Shown here piece after piece: positions 18,030 to 26,602 of a stretch of 64,000 nt of DNA (the stretch's first letter is position 1; each line of letters begins with the position of its first letter). The notes below the pieces were generated by a model that did no database searches, was not told where the DNA came from, and saw only the letters and a program-made list of their open reading frames with translations. Both the position numbers and the translations under genes were made by a program. This DNA comes from Litorivivens lipolytica. Its GTDB lineage: Bacteria > Pseudomonadota > Gammaproteobacteria > Pseudomonadales > Spongiibacteraceae. The DNA is taken from the NCBI RefSeq assembly GCF_014191715.1, contig NZ_JACHWY010000002.1, positions 434,001 through 498,000 of the forward strand. The letters are read 5' to 3'.

Positions 18030-19178
18030 ATGAACTCAATCGAGACAAGCCTAGCTACCTTGATAACAATCGTTGTCTACACCTACGTACTTTACCCATT
18101 ATTACTTGGCCTGGTGGGCCGCAGGTGCAACGGAAACTTGCAGGCTGTGCCTGCTATCCCCAGCGTTAGCATACTGGTAGTGGCGCATAACGAGTCGATG
18201 TGTATCGCGCAGCGGTTGGAGAATATTTTTTCGCTTGCGTATGACTTGAACAAACTGGAGGTCGTCGTCGCCTCCGACGGCTCCACCGACAATACCGCGG
18301 AGATTGCCTCCGGCTTCAGCCAACGAGGGGTAAAAGTGATTGCATTTCAAACCAATCGCGGCAAGCCCACGGTTCTGAACCGGATTGTCCCGACACTCAA
18401 AGGCGAGATTGTTGTGCTGCTTGACGCTAGGCAAACTCTAGAGCCTGATGCCTTGCCGATAATCACTGAAGATTTTGGTGATAAAACTGTGGGAGCGGTT
18501 AGCGGTGAGCTGGTATTTGCGGCACCCGACAAGGACCAAGGCCAAATGGCAGGCACTGGTCTTTATTGGCGCTACGAAAAATACATTCGCTTGAATGAAA
18601 GTCGGATTGATTCGGTTATTGGTGCGACCGGGGCTTTCTACGCCTTTCGCAAAGACTTGTTTGAGCCAGTACCGGACGACACACTGATAGAGGATGTGCT
18701 GATCCCCATGACAATCACGCGCAGGGGATACCGGGTAATTTTCAAGCAAGGTGCGACCGTTTACGACGCTCTGCCTTCTGCTCCCGAAACAGAATTCAGA
18801 CGCAAAGTCCGCACAATCGCAGGTAATTTCCAGTTATTCCACAGGCATCACTGGCTGTTAAACCCAGTCAAAAACCGCTTGTGGATTCAGACAATATCAC
18901 ACAAGGCTCTGCGGCTGGTGATCCCGGCCTGTCTGGTGGCTATTTTTGCACTTAATGCTGTGCTGCTGAGCGGGCCCATATATCAGGCAATGTTCTCGCT
19001 ACAGCTGTTGTTCTACAGCGCCGCTGGCGCCGCTCATTTATGGCCCTCACTACGTAGCAAATCTCCGCTAGTATCCCTGGCCTATACCTTCTGCTTGCTG
19101 AACTGGTCAACGGTTGTCGGGTTTTACCGCTACATTCGCGGTCAGCAACGCGTTACCTGGCGCAGCCAACGCGCCTAG
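18030..19178 (+). CDS. Glycosyltransferase family 2, membrane-bound
   Basis: A 382-residue processive-type GT2 enzyme. One N-terminal membrane helix (ATLITIVVYTYVLYPLLLGL) is followed by the GT-A domain with VSILVVAHNE, VVVASDGSTDNTAEIA (the DGS acidic motif), VVLLDARQTLEP and EDVLIPMTITRRG. Two or three C-terminal helices end the protein. It would add sugars at the inner membrane and might initiate or polymerise chains. The start is uncertain: ATG 18030 places the helix at the N-terminus, while ATG 17970 overlaps the stop of the small peptide gene and would add 20 residues. Confidence 0.85.
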   Translation: MNSIETSLATLITIVVYTYVLYPLLLGLVGRRCNGNLQAVPAIPSVSILVVAHNESMCIAQRLENIFSLAYDLNKLEVVVASDGSTDNTAEIASGFSQRGVKVIAFQTNRGKPTVLNRIVPTLKGEIVVLLDARQTLEPDALPIITEDFGDKTVGAVSGELVFAAPDKDQGQMAGTGLYWRYEKYIRLNESRIDSVIGATGAFYAFRKDLFEPVPDDTLIEDVLIPMTITRRGYRVIFKQGATVYDALPSAPETEFRRKVRTIAGNFQLFHRHHWLLNPVKNRLWIQTISHKALRLVIPACLVAIFALNAVLLSGPIYQAMFSLQLLFYSAAGAAHLWPSLRSKSPLVSLAYTFCLLNWSTVVGFYRYIRGQQRVTWRSQRA

Positions 19179-19260
19179 GCAATCGCCTTTATTCACCGTT
19201 GGCAAACCATAGAGTCGTTTCATTCGCTGTATCACATCTCACTGGAGAGGGAGGTTCACC

Positions 19261-20304
19261 ATGACAGCATCAGCCAGGCGTGAATGCCAAACCGCAGGAG
19301 AATCATCGAAAAATGGCCTCAGGACGCTGGTCACCGGAGGCGCTGGATTTATTGGATCACACATTGTCAGGCACCTGCTCGCCAGGGGCGATGAAGTCAT
19401 TGTGCTCGACAACTTTTCCACCGGAAAGCGCGAGAACATCGAAGACCTAGATATCACACTTATCGAAGCAGACATTCGCGACATTAATGCGGTTAAAGAA
19501 TCCGTCCGGGAGGTGGATACCGTTTTTCATCAGGCTGCTTTGTGCTCAGTTGCACGCTCAGTCAAAGACCCCATTAGCACTCACAGCGTTAACGCCAGCG
19601 GCACACTGAATGTATTCGAGGCTAGTCGACTGGCCGGTGTGCGCCGAGTCGTCTATGCCTCGTCCTCATCGGTCTATGGCGAATCACAGACTCTGCCCAA
19701 GCGCGAGTCCATGCCTACTTCACCGCTGTCGCCCTATGCAGTATCAAAATTGTCGACCGAATACTATGGCGAGTTATATGGAAGAATGTACGGGCTGGAA
19801 ACAGTAGGGCTCCGTTATTTCAATGTTTTTGGCCCACGTCAGGATCCGAACTCGGACTACGCTGCGGTTATACCCAAGTTTGTCAAAGCGTTACTGGAGA
19901 AAAAAACTATTCAGATGTATGGCGATGGGACGCAAACCCGCGACTTCACTTACATTGACAATGTGGTGCAGGCAAACCTGCTAGCCGCAATCAGCCCGAC
20001 AGCACCGGGCCAGGCTATCAACGTCGCCTGCGGCAATGCGTGGAGCCTACTGGAGCTAGTAGCCACACTGGAAAGCATTACTCACGAGAAAACAGACATT
20101 ATGTTCTGTGAGTCGCGGCCAGGTGATATCAAACACTCACTCGCGGCCATTGAAAAAGCTGAGGAAATACTGGGCTACAAACCTATAGTCCAGTTTGCAC
20201 AGGGCATCCGCGAAACGCTGGACTGGTTTATACAGACTGGGTTGCCGACACTACAAACAAAACCACCAGTCATGGGTGAGCATGCTGGCAGTGTCTTTCG
20301 CTAG
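19261..20304 (+). CDS. NAD-dependent UDP-sugar 4-epimerase
   Basis: A 347-residue extended short-chain dehydrogenase/reductase. GGAGAGGGAGG precedes ATG 19261. The Rossmann motif GGAGFIG is at 26-32, the LDNFSTGKRENI segment follows strand 2, and the catalytic YAVSK is near residue 160. LRYFNVFGPRQDPNSDYAAV is typical of the WbpP/Gne-like group that interconverts UDP-GlcNAc and UDP-GalNAc, or their uronates. It probably supplies a nucleotide sugar for the adjacent locus and appears to be its last plus-strand gene. The next gene is convergent, with 38 bases between stops. Confidence 0.85.
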   Translation: MTASARRECQTAGESSKNGLRTLVTGGAGFIGSHIVRHLLARGDEVIVLDNFSTGKRENIEDLDITLIEADIRDINAVKESVREVDTVFHQAALCSVARSVKDPISTHSVNASGTLNVFEASRLAGVRRVVYASSSSVYGESQTLPKRESMPTSPLSPYAVSKLSTEYYGELYGRMYGLETVGLRYFNVFGPRQDPNSDYAAVIPKFVKALLEKKTIQMYGDGTQTRDFTYIDNVVQANLLAAISPTAPGQAINVACGNAWSLLELVATLESITHEKTDIMFCESRPGDIKHSLAAIEKAEEILGYKPIVQFAQGIRETLDWFIQTGLPTLQTKPPVMGEHAGSVFR

Positions 20305-20342
20305 GCCGGTCGAAAAACCCAGCCGAGCTTGTCAGTAACGGG

Positions 20343-22742
20343 TTACTGGGTAACCGCCATCGACGCGCCGCGGACGATGCCGCCGACCGACAACAGTCGA
20401 CTGTAAGCCCGCATTGGGTAGGCTGGCGTGTCCCCGCTAACGTAGATCGAGGTGCCATTGAGCACGTAGCTTACAACACCGTCGACGACGCTGATCCTGA
20501 TCAGGTCACCGCAGTAAATCGCCATATCATCGGTGCGGCGCGCACCATTCTCTCGAACCGAGACATAGCCGGATTGTATTTCCAGCCCAAAATTGAGGTT
20601 AGACGCAGTCGTACCGCTTGACTCTGAGGATAAGCCAAAATATTGCGGCTTGTGACTGTCCATCACCCTAAGCTCCAGATAGGTATCACCCCGGTTGGCA
20701 ACTTGCTGGGATACCGCACCTGCGTCGTCACATCCCTCACAGCCCAATGTTTTGATTAGGGTGTCGCCGTAAACCGCGGCATTAATCAGTTGATCCCAGA
20801 TCACCTCGACCGGATCACCAACAACGTCAGGCTCCGGCGCGGCACTGCCATCGCCGAGATCGACAATCACCGCGTCGGAAACACTGCTGTCCATATCCAG
20901 TAAGGTTGTATAACCGTTCATCGGATAGGTGGGTGCCGTCGAACTGATGTAGAAAATCTCGGCGTTCACTGAATAGCTAACGACGCCGTCTATCACACTT
21001 ATGCGAATCACATCACCGCTGCCTACTACGATATCTGCGCGATATGTGCCGTTTTCACGCACTTCGGCATAGCCTCCCTGTAGGCTTACTGCGAAGTCGA
21101 TCTCCGTAGAGTCGGTACCGGATTCGGACACTGACAAGCCGACGTAGTGCAGTTTGTAGGGGTCTAGCACCGTGAACTCCAGATAGCCATCGCCGCTGCG
21201 AATCTGCTCGCTGGAAACCGCCCCGGCGTCGTCACAGCCATCGCAACCCGAGGTCTTGGTCAAGAGAGCTCCATTCAGTGAAGCATTGATCAGGTCTGTC
21301 CATACGCTGCCGTCGGGCTCTGGCTCAGGGTCCGGTTGTGGCTCAGGGTCCGGTTGTGGCTCAGGTCCCGGTTGTGGCTGGGGTTCGGGCTCGGGGGTAG
21401 GATCGGGAGACTGAGTTGCCTCCGCGGTCAGCAGATGGCTCGGCACCTTGACGAGGAATGCATCCAGGCGATCGCCACCCATATTGCTGGTCCACACGAA
21501 ATACTGCCCGGAGACGTCGATGTTTCCTTTGGGTGCTTTGGCGTAGGCATCGCCGCCGCCAAAGGCATCTAGATTCGTCATGACCGGGGCGACCACCAGC
21601 GCCTCGTCGGCACCGTCGTGGCCAAAACAGATAATTTCATTGGCTCCGGCAGCATTGTTGTAGTTAACACTTGATCCGCAAGAGTATTGCTGCTCGGCAG
21701 CACCGGCTGTTGCATTGCCATGACTGACATGGGCTGGCGCAAAAACATTCCAATTTGCGTTGTGATAGACCTGCTTTCCCTGTAGTGGGCTATCACTAAA
21801 CTTCCAGAGTTTGTTGCTGTTGGCATCGCTGGCGTAGTTGTCAGCAGCAATCATGTAGCCGTAACCCATATCGGAGTGGCCCGCTGCGCCGTCGCGATCC
21901 AGCAGAATTTTCTCTTCCCCGGTCTGCAAGTTGATGATCCGGTTGTCTTCGCCGTCGAGGCCATCCACGTCTTCCTTGATCAGTAGCCACTCACCACTTT
22001 TGTCGATCTGGCATTCATCGTAGCTACCCTGACTGGCAAAAAATGTGAAACTCGCGTCTGACTCCGAATAGACCATGCAGCCCAGCGACGCATAAGTATC
22101 GGAGCTTTTAACGGTGGCAGAATGAATTCTGTCATCGGCACTGGAATGGAACTGGTGGAGGTAATGTCCACTCCCCATATGATCCGCCACCGAAAACACG
22201 ATATGAAAGGTCTTGTTCACCACATCAAAGCGCTGAAGACTCGCACCGTTATTGACATACAAACTGTAGGGCTGGGTAGCACTAAAGTACCAGCCCTCTC
22301 CAGTCGCCCAGCTCAGACTGTTTGATTCAGGGAACAGTGGCCCGAGATTTGTCACTTGATCGGTCACCTTGTTGTATTCCAACAGGGATGGCCCGGCGCC
22401 GCCGCGGGTTCGGTCCATGCCGACAAAGATCAACATGGTATCTTGGTTGACATGATTATTAATATTGTTCCAGTAGGAATAGCCCACGTAATTGATGCAG
22501 TCTGCGCTGTTACAATCGCTGCCGTTCGTCAGCCTGACACCAACGGTGTCGTAGGGTGCGGGAAAGGTGAACGCTCCGCGTTCCGGCAACATCGATTCAA
22601 TCTGGGATCGGCTCAAGATTGCGCGAGGCTGAGCGGAACTTGGCTGTTCGAGAAATCCTCCAGGGAAGTCACTTGCTGATGCAAAGGCGGAAAGGCTTAG
22701 CAAAAAATTAAATAGTACACGCTTCGTATAAGTGTTTTTCAT
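20343..22742 (-). CDS. Large secreted protein: propeller-like domain, Pro-rich linker, two beta-sandwich repeats
   Basis: A 799-residue exported protein. The start at 22742 puts a signal peptide (KRVLFNFLLSLSAFASA) at the N-terminus; a longer frame to 22808 lacks one. Residues about 25-430 have repeated strand pairs suggestive of a beta-propeller, with AGHSDMGYGYMIAADN and APAHVSHGNA as His-containing blocks. A linker of PEPQPDPEP type follows, then two copies of a domain of about 130 residues. Each copy begins W-x-LINA, holds GCDGCDDAGAVS or GCEGCDDAGAVS, then GDGYLEF/GDTYLEL and VSYSVN/VSYVLN. The domain resembles a surface-protein beta-sandwich repeat ending in the pattern APTYP. The function is unknown; carbohydrate binding is plausible beside the polysaccharide locus. 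Confidence 0.8.
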   Translation of the reverse strand: MKNTYTKRVLFNFLLSLSAFASASDFPGGFLEQPSSAQPRAILSRSQIESMLPERGAFTFPAPYDTVGVRLTNGSDCNSADCINYVGYSYWNNINNHVNQDTMLIFVGMDRTRGGAGPSLLEYNKVTDQVTNLGPLFPESNSLSWATGEGWYFSATQPYSLYVNNGASLQRFDVVNKTFHIVFSVADHMGSGHYLHQFHSSADDRIHSATVKSSDTYASLGCMVYSESDASFTFFASQGSYDECQIDKSGEWLLIKEDVDGLDGEDNRIINLQTGEEKILLDRDGAAGHSDMGYGYMIAADNYASDANSNKLWKFSDSPLQGKQVYHNANWNVFAPAHVSHGNATAGAAEQQYSCGSSVNYNNAAGANEIICFGHDGADEALVVAPVMTNLDAFGGGDAYAKAPKGNIDVSGQYFVWTSNMGGDRLDAFLVKVPSHLLTAEATQSPDPTPEPEPQPQPGPEPQPDPEPQPDPEPEPDGSVWTDLINASLNGALLTKTSGCDGCDDAGAVSSEQIRSGDGYLEFTVLDPYKLHYVGLSVSESGTDSTEIDFAVSLQGGYAEVRENGTYRADIVVGSGDVIRISVIDGVVSYSVNAEIFYISSTAPTYPMNGYTTLLDMDSSVSDAVIVDLGDGSAAPEPDVVGDPVEVIWDQLINAAVYGDTLIKTLGCEGCDDAGAVSQQVANRGDTYLELRVMDSHKPQYFGLSSESSGTTASNLNFGLEIQSGYVSVRENGARRTDDMAIYCGDLIRISVVDGVVSYVLNGTSIYVSGDTPAYPMRAYSRLLSVGGIVRGASMAVTQ
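21316..21402. repeat. Short tandem repeat encoding the Pro-Glu/Gln linker
   Basis: The 18-base unit GGCTCAGGGTCCGGTTGT occurs nearly perfectly two to three times, with degenerate copies on either side. On the minus strand it encodes the (Q/E)-P-(D/E/G)-P-E-P linker between the two parts of the secreted protein. Copy number could vary by slippage in multiples of six residues without breaking the frame. Confidence 0.8.
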
Positions 22743-23087
22743 TCGGATGCTCCACAACTTCAAAACTACTGTTGGATATACCGTCTGCCATATGGCCGGC
22801 GCGAACATCCGAAGTCGTCTATTTATACAGGGGATTTACTGTAGATATGTATCGATCATGTAACGACTATCTAACAACAGCTTTCGATGTGATGAATAGG
22901 GCAACCGTTCCGTGAACTAATGCATGATTTGCGCGACCGCAGCGGTGGATATAGCCATGTTTATTCGTTGACTAATAGGATGTATACCCGATGGGCGGCG
23001 TCCTCGGAGAGACGGTAGCATCACACCGAACTATCGAAAAACGTAGCACAAGATTAACGACAACTACGGATGCTAAGAGGGGATATT
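22743..23087. other. Divergent intergenic region, 345 bases
   Basis: This region lies between the start of the minus-strand secreted protein gene and the RsbT-like gene. I see no open frame with a ribosome site. A TTGACT at about 22973 and the motif ATACCCGATGGGCGGC at about 22984-22999 are the only notable elements. The latter has a near copy upstream of the orphan response regulator (26120-26134). Promoters for both neighbours must lie here, but I cannot place a convincing -35/-10 pair. Confidence 0.4.
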
Positions 23088-23588
23088 ATGAGAGCGCTGA
23101 GAATCAGTGAAGCTGACCGTTCTGTAAGCAACGTGGCTTCGTTAAATCATCGCGCGACGTTTGACCTGCCGTATTCTTCAGTCAAAAGCGATCCGATCGC
23201 CATACTGGTTTGGGAGACTGATGATATTGTCATCGCCCGACAAGCTGGTCGTCGGCTTGGCAGTAAGCTTGGTTGCTCAGACAGCAAAATTGCGCTGATA
23301 ACCACGGCTATCTCCGAGCTGGCACGCAATATGATTCTGTATGCCGGGCAGGGTGAGCTCAGTGTGTCTTCAAGCTTTCTTGGCAATTCAAAAGCCGTTC
23401 TGATTACTGCGCAGGACGATGGTCCAGGGATCGACGATCTCGATTCTGCTCTGGCTGGAGGCTACTCTACCTCAGGAGGTATTGGCCTTGGCTTGAGTGG
23501 GCTGAGTCGAATTTCGGACAAGTTTGAAATTTACTCCGACGCTAACGGAACTTGCGTAAAAGTTACATTTCGAGCCGATACCATATAA
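23088..23588 (+). CDS. RsbT-like anti-sigma factor / serine kinase ATPase
   Basis: A 166-residue GHKL ATPase domain protein with no sensor or membrane part. The AGAGGGGAT site supports ATG 23088. The N-box is at 77-81 (ELARN), the G1 box DDGPGI at 110-115 and the G2 box GIGLGL at 131-136, with SGLSRISDKFEI after. This arrangement matches the RsbT/RsbW class, which phosphorylates a STAS protein or binds a sigma factor. No STAS partner or sigma factor gene is adjacent, so its target is elsewhere. A two-component pair follows on the same strand. Confidence 0.82.
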   Translation: MRALRISEADRSVSNVASLNHRATFDLPYSSVKSDPIAILVWETDDIVIARQAGRRLGSKLGCSDSKIALITTAISELARNMILYAGQGELSVSSSFLGNSKAVLITAQDDGPGIDDLDSALAGGYSTSGGIGLGLSGLSRISDKFEIYSDANGTCVKVTFRADTI

Positions 23589-23774
23589 GAAAATCGCCTT
23601 AGCGATTCAACCGTAAGACGATCTAATTTCTAGCCAAATCTGAGTGATTAAAATATGCTCACTGTGTGTTAATGTCTTTGGGCTAGAGTCAGAAAACTGT
23701 AACACTCACTTATCCTAGTGATAACAAATGACTCTAACATTTTATCACGCCTTCTAACTCCATGGACGAGTGTT

Positions 23775-24665
23775 ATGAAGTATAAACGTACAGCACAGCA
23801 GGGGGCAGGAGTAGCCCCGTGTTTTCACTCCGACTTCGCACCGGTAGAGCCCAACGGTCGTATTACATACGAAAACTTCGAGAAGTTTGACCGGCCACTT
23901 GATCGACGTCGTCTGCCCAACGATGCAAGCTCCGACAGGTCGCGCTTCTTTCATATTCACCTTGGAGAGCTCGATTTTATTCGGCGCGCGATCGCGCCCA
24001 GGACTCGAGATGCCGATGAGGATGATCCAAACAATTTACTAACTGCACTCTACGAAGCTCAGGAGGAGTCTGCCCGCCGTGTGGCGCAAAGACTACACGA
24101 TGATGCTAGCCAGATGTTGGCGGTTGTCTATTTGGAACTTGCAAAAATTAAACAGCAATGCGTTGGGGAGCTTGCTGCTAAAGTTGAGGGCGTCGAGGCG
24201 TTGCTTGATGACGTCTGCGAACAGATTCATGGTCTTTCTCACGAGCTGCATCCCCCAGCTCTTTCACATCTAGGTCTTAGTGCTGCATTGGATTTTCTTG
24301 CCGAAGGCTTGAGTCTGCGCTCCGCGCTTACGGTCTCTATTGTCGGCGATCTGGAAAGACTCGATAGTACACTCGAAATCGCGTTGTACCGGGTTGTACA
24401 GGAGGCACTGTCCAATGTTGTTCGTCATGCCAATGCTACCCAGGCCGAAGTGAGACTCTGGACCGAACCGGAGCGGGTATGTTGCAGCATCACTGACAAT
24501 GGCGCTGGTTTCCAAGTGCCGGGTGAGACAACCCACACAACTCACGGGCTGGGTCTTCTCGGCATTTACGAACGGGTCACCGCGCTAGGCGGGCGATGCG
24601 ACATCATCTCATGTCGCCGAAAAGGTACCCATTTCACCGAGATCCAAGTAGAACTACCACTATGA
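23775..24665 (+). CDS. Soluble NarL-type sensor histidine kinase
   Basis: A 296-residue kinase of the HisKA_3/HATPase class. ATG 23775 is preferred to an upstream GTG (23718). The phospho-acceptor is His108 in RRVAQRLHDDASQML; the ATPase N-box is VVQEALSNVVRHANA, with ITDNGAGF and THGLGLLGIYERV after. The first 85 residues show no transmembrane helix and no recognisable PAS or GAF domain, so the signal must be cytosolic or come from a partner. The stop overlaps the regulator's ATG (ATGA), a strong sign that the two are partners. Confidence 0.85.
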   Translation: MKYKRTAQQGAGVAPCFHSDFAPVEPNGRITYENFEKFDRPLDRRRLPNDASSDRSRFFHIHLGELDFIRRAIAPRTRDADEDDPNNLLTALYEAQEESARRVAQRLHDDASQMLAVVYLELAKIKQQCVGELAAKVEGVEALLDDVCEQIHGLSHELHPPALSHLGLSAALDFLAEGLSLRSALTVSIVGDLERLDSTLEIALYRVVQEALSNVVRHANATQAEVRLWTEPERVCCSITDNGAGFQVPGETTHTTHGLGLLGIYERVTALGGRCDIISCRRKGTHFTEIQVELPL

Positions 24666-25303
24666 AAAATGGAAAAATCGATGTTGTCATTGCCGACGAT
24701 CATCAAATGTTTCGTCAGGGTATCAAGACCATACTTGAGTCCGAGCATTTCGATGTCGTTGGCGAAGCCGCTGACGGTCAAGATGCAATGCGTCTGGTCA
24801 GAAAGTTTTCACCATCGCTGGCGTTGCTGGATTTCAGAATGCCACAGCTAAATGGTATTGATGCCGCGCATGAGATTCAGCGTCTGTCACCGCACACAAA
24901 AGTGATACTGCTAACCATGCACGATGATGAGCAATTTGCACTAGATGCGCTAAAAAGTGGGGTCCGGGGTTATATCCTTAAGAGTCAGGCGGCAAATGAA
25001 CTGATTTACGCCGTCAGCGAAGTGCTCAAGGGTGCGGTGTATCTTAGCCCGGGTATCTCGGAGGGAGTTGTCAATGCCTTGTTGTCGAAGAAGGATACGC
25101 CAGACGAAATTTTGACGTGTCGGGAAAAGCAAGTGCTGCAATTGATCGCCGAGGGACGGACCACAAAAGACATCGCAGATCTCTTGCATCTCAGCGTCAA
25201 AACCGCGGAATCTCATCGTTCCCATATCATGCAACGACTGGACATCCACAACGTTGCTGGCCTTGTTCGTTACGCCATTAGGCAGGGGCTGATCGATGCC
25301 TGA
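24662..25303 (+). CDS. NarL/FixJ-family response regulator
   Basis: A 213-residue regulator cotranslated with the kinase upstream. The receiver domain has acidic residues at 12-13, phospho-Asp57 in ALLDFRMP, and the conserved Lys108 in GYILKSQ. A LuxR-type helix-turn-helix at about 150-205 includes LTCREKQVLQLIAEGRTTKD and LHLSVKTAESHRSHI. All catalytic receiver residues are present, so it should be a normal phosphorylation-activated DNA-binding protein. Targets are unknown; the polysaccharide locus upstream is a candidate. Confidence 0.88.
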   Translation: MKNGKIDVVIADDHQMFRQGIKTILESEHFDVVGEAADGQDAMRLVRKFSPSLALLDFRMPQLNGIDAAHEIQRLSPHTKVILLTMHDDEQFALDALKSGVRGYILKSQAANELIYAVSEVLKGAVYLSPGISEGVVNALLSKKDTPDEILTCREKQVLQLIAEGRTTKDIADLLHLSVKTAESHRSHIMQRLDIHNVAGLVRYAIRQGLIDA

Positions 25304-25336
25304 AAAACACTGAATAAAATGCCCATCGGTAAAAGA

Positions 25337-26050
25337 CTAGTGCCGCAACCAGTCTGGCGACACTTTAATTCGGTAACCCACATTGCGAACCGTCACGATA
25401 CTATCCGCTGATCCCCCCAGCTTTTGCCGTAAACGACTCATGTGAACATCCAGTGTACGTGATTCGACAGAGCACGCCCGCTTGTAGCCCCAGACTTTCT
25501 CCAGCAGCTCTTCGCGCGTAAGCACACGCCCTTCAACTTCCATCAATTCCTGCAGAATGCGGTATTCCGTCTCTGTCAGATCAATCGGCTGCCCGGAAAC
25601 ATACACCACCCACTGCTCTGGTACCATTTGGATTGTGCCGGCCTTCAATATGTGCTGCTGCTCGTTACGCTGCGCCTGCGGTGTCAGCATGATTTTATCA
25701 AGCAATTCAGACTTGCCAAATGGCCATAGAAGGTAGTCATCCGCACCGACATTCAGTGCGAGCACTCGCTCAGACGGTACATCAATCGTACTGAGTATAA
25801 TGATTCTCACTGCAACCAGATTGAGTTCCGATCGGATGAATTTGCACAGCCGCATACCACCCATGTCAGGAAGGGAACTATCCAGCAGGATAAACGCGGG
25901 TTTGACATGCGACAGCAATCTGATGGCTGAGTCAGCACTCGGTGCGATGAGAATATCAAATCCCGCCTCAGACAGGGCCGACTCCAGGAAGTGGCTCAGC
26001 TCCTCATCACCGACTGCGATTAGTACGGCTTGCGCCAGTGTCTTATTCAC
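25337..26050 (-). CDS. Orphan OmpR-type response regulator with atypical receiver
   Basis: A 237-residue protein with a GTG start, a receiver domain (1-120) and a winged-helix DNA-binding domain (about 135-232: TEYRILQELMEVEGRVLTRE, VDVHMSRLRQKL-like, TVRNVGYRI). Asp57 in ILLDSSLP is the expected phospho-acceptor. The nearly invariant Lys of the YLxKPF motif is replaced by Trp109 (YLLWPF), and the acidic pair reads GDEE. Loss of this Lys usually marks phosphorylation-independent regulators. No kinase is adjacent on this strand. It is convergent with the NarL-type regulator gene. Confidence 0.87.
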   Translation of the reverse strand: MNKTLAQAVLIAVGDEELSHFLESALSEAGFDILIAPSADSAIRLLSHVKPAFILLDSSLPDMGGMRLCKFIRSELNLVAVRIIILSTIDVPSERVLALNVGADDYLLWPFGKSELLDKIMLTPQAQRNEQQHILKAGTIQMVPEQWVVYVSGQPIDLTETEYRILQELMEVEGRVLTREELLEKVWGYKRACSVESRTLDVHMSRLRQKLGGSADSIVTVRNVGYRIKVSPDWLRH

Positions 26051-26374
26051 TCGGAGTCCGTAGCTTGGATATCAGTCCAGATATGGTAGCGGGGCCAATC
26101 TGCCCCAACAAACAGGTACATACCCGATGGCGGCCTAGGGAATACCCTATTTATCAAGTCGGGCCGAAGGGATCGCCTTCAGCCAGGCACCGGCTACAGG
26201 CGACATCATGGGTGTAGTGGAGTGGGTTTGCTAAAGCGCCTTCTAGGCTGGGCTGGCCAATTTTTGGGCAGCCGCTCTGAAAGTGATATTGATGAAAAAT
26301 CAAACACTAGCAGCAATGGCGAGATGATCTTGCACCGACGCGGCATCCAAGACTGATTAATTCCCGAAGGGCTG
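26051..26374. other. Intergenic region upstream of the orphan regulator
   Basis: No gene is seen. It holds the motif ATACCCGATGGCGGC (about 26120-26134), a near copy of one upstream of the RsbT-like gene, and a second TACCCTAT at about 26143-26150. The rest shows nothing that I can interpret. Confidence 0.35.
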
Positions 26375-26403
26375 TTGCATTCGCCGGATCGGCTCCCTAT
26401 AAT
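26375..26403 (+). promoter_or_regulatory. Sigma-70 promoter of the initiator tRNA gene
   Basis: TTGCAT (26375-26380) and a perfect TATAAT (26398-26403) are separated by 17 bases. A GC-rich stretch GCGCAGC follows the -10 box, as in discriminators of stringently controlled stable-RNA promoters. The tRNA begins 50 bases downstream. Confidence 0.75.
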
Positions 26404-26452
26404 GCGCAGCCTCGGTTGACGGACTCACTGTCATTGACCGGAACAGTTTTGA

Positions 26453-26529
<77 letters not shown>

Positions 26530-26536
26530 AAAAAGC

Positions 26537-26575
26537 AAAGGCGGATCAGTAGTTTACTGATCCGCCTTTTTTATT
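26537..26575 (+). terminator. Rho-independent terminator after tRNA-fMet (possibly bidirectional)
   Basis: A perfect 15-base-pair stem (26537-26551 with 26555-26569) with a GTT loop, followed by a T-run. On the other strand the stem is followed by a shorter T-rich stretch, so it may also end transcripts of the convergent autotransporter-type gene. Confidence 0.93.
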
Positions 26576-26602
26576 GCCGGTATTCCGGCGATTTTTCTGT
26601 TT

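Noticed and set aside
20333-20348. Inverted repeat CAGTAAC/GTTACTG as a terminator between convergent genes
   Set aside because: The stem has only seven base pairs, no T-run on either side, and overlaps the stop codon of the minus-strand gene.
20700-21290. The GCDGC/GCEGC motifs as heme c attachment sites
   Set aside because: A His does not follow the second Cys (the sequence is CDGCDD), so the CxxCH motif is absent.
21316-21402. Possible CRISPR-like direct repeats
   Set aside because: The 18-base units are contiguous without spacers and encode an in-frame Pro-rich linker.
23592-23607. AATCGC-CTTA-GCGATT hairpin after the RsbT-like gene as a terminator
   Set aside because: The six-base stem is AT-flanked without a T-run, too weak to call.
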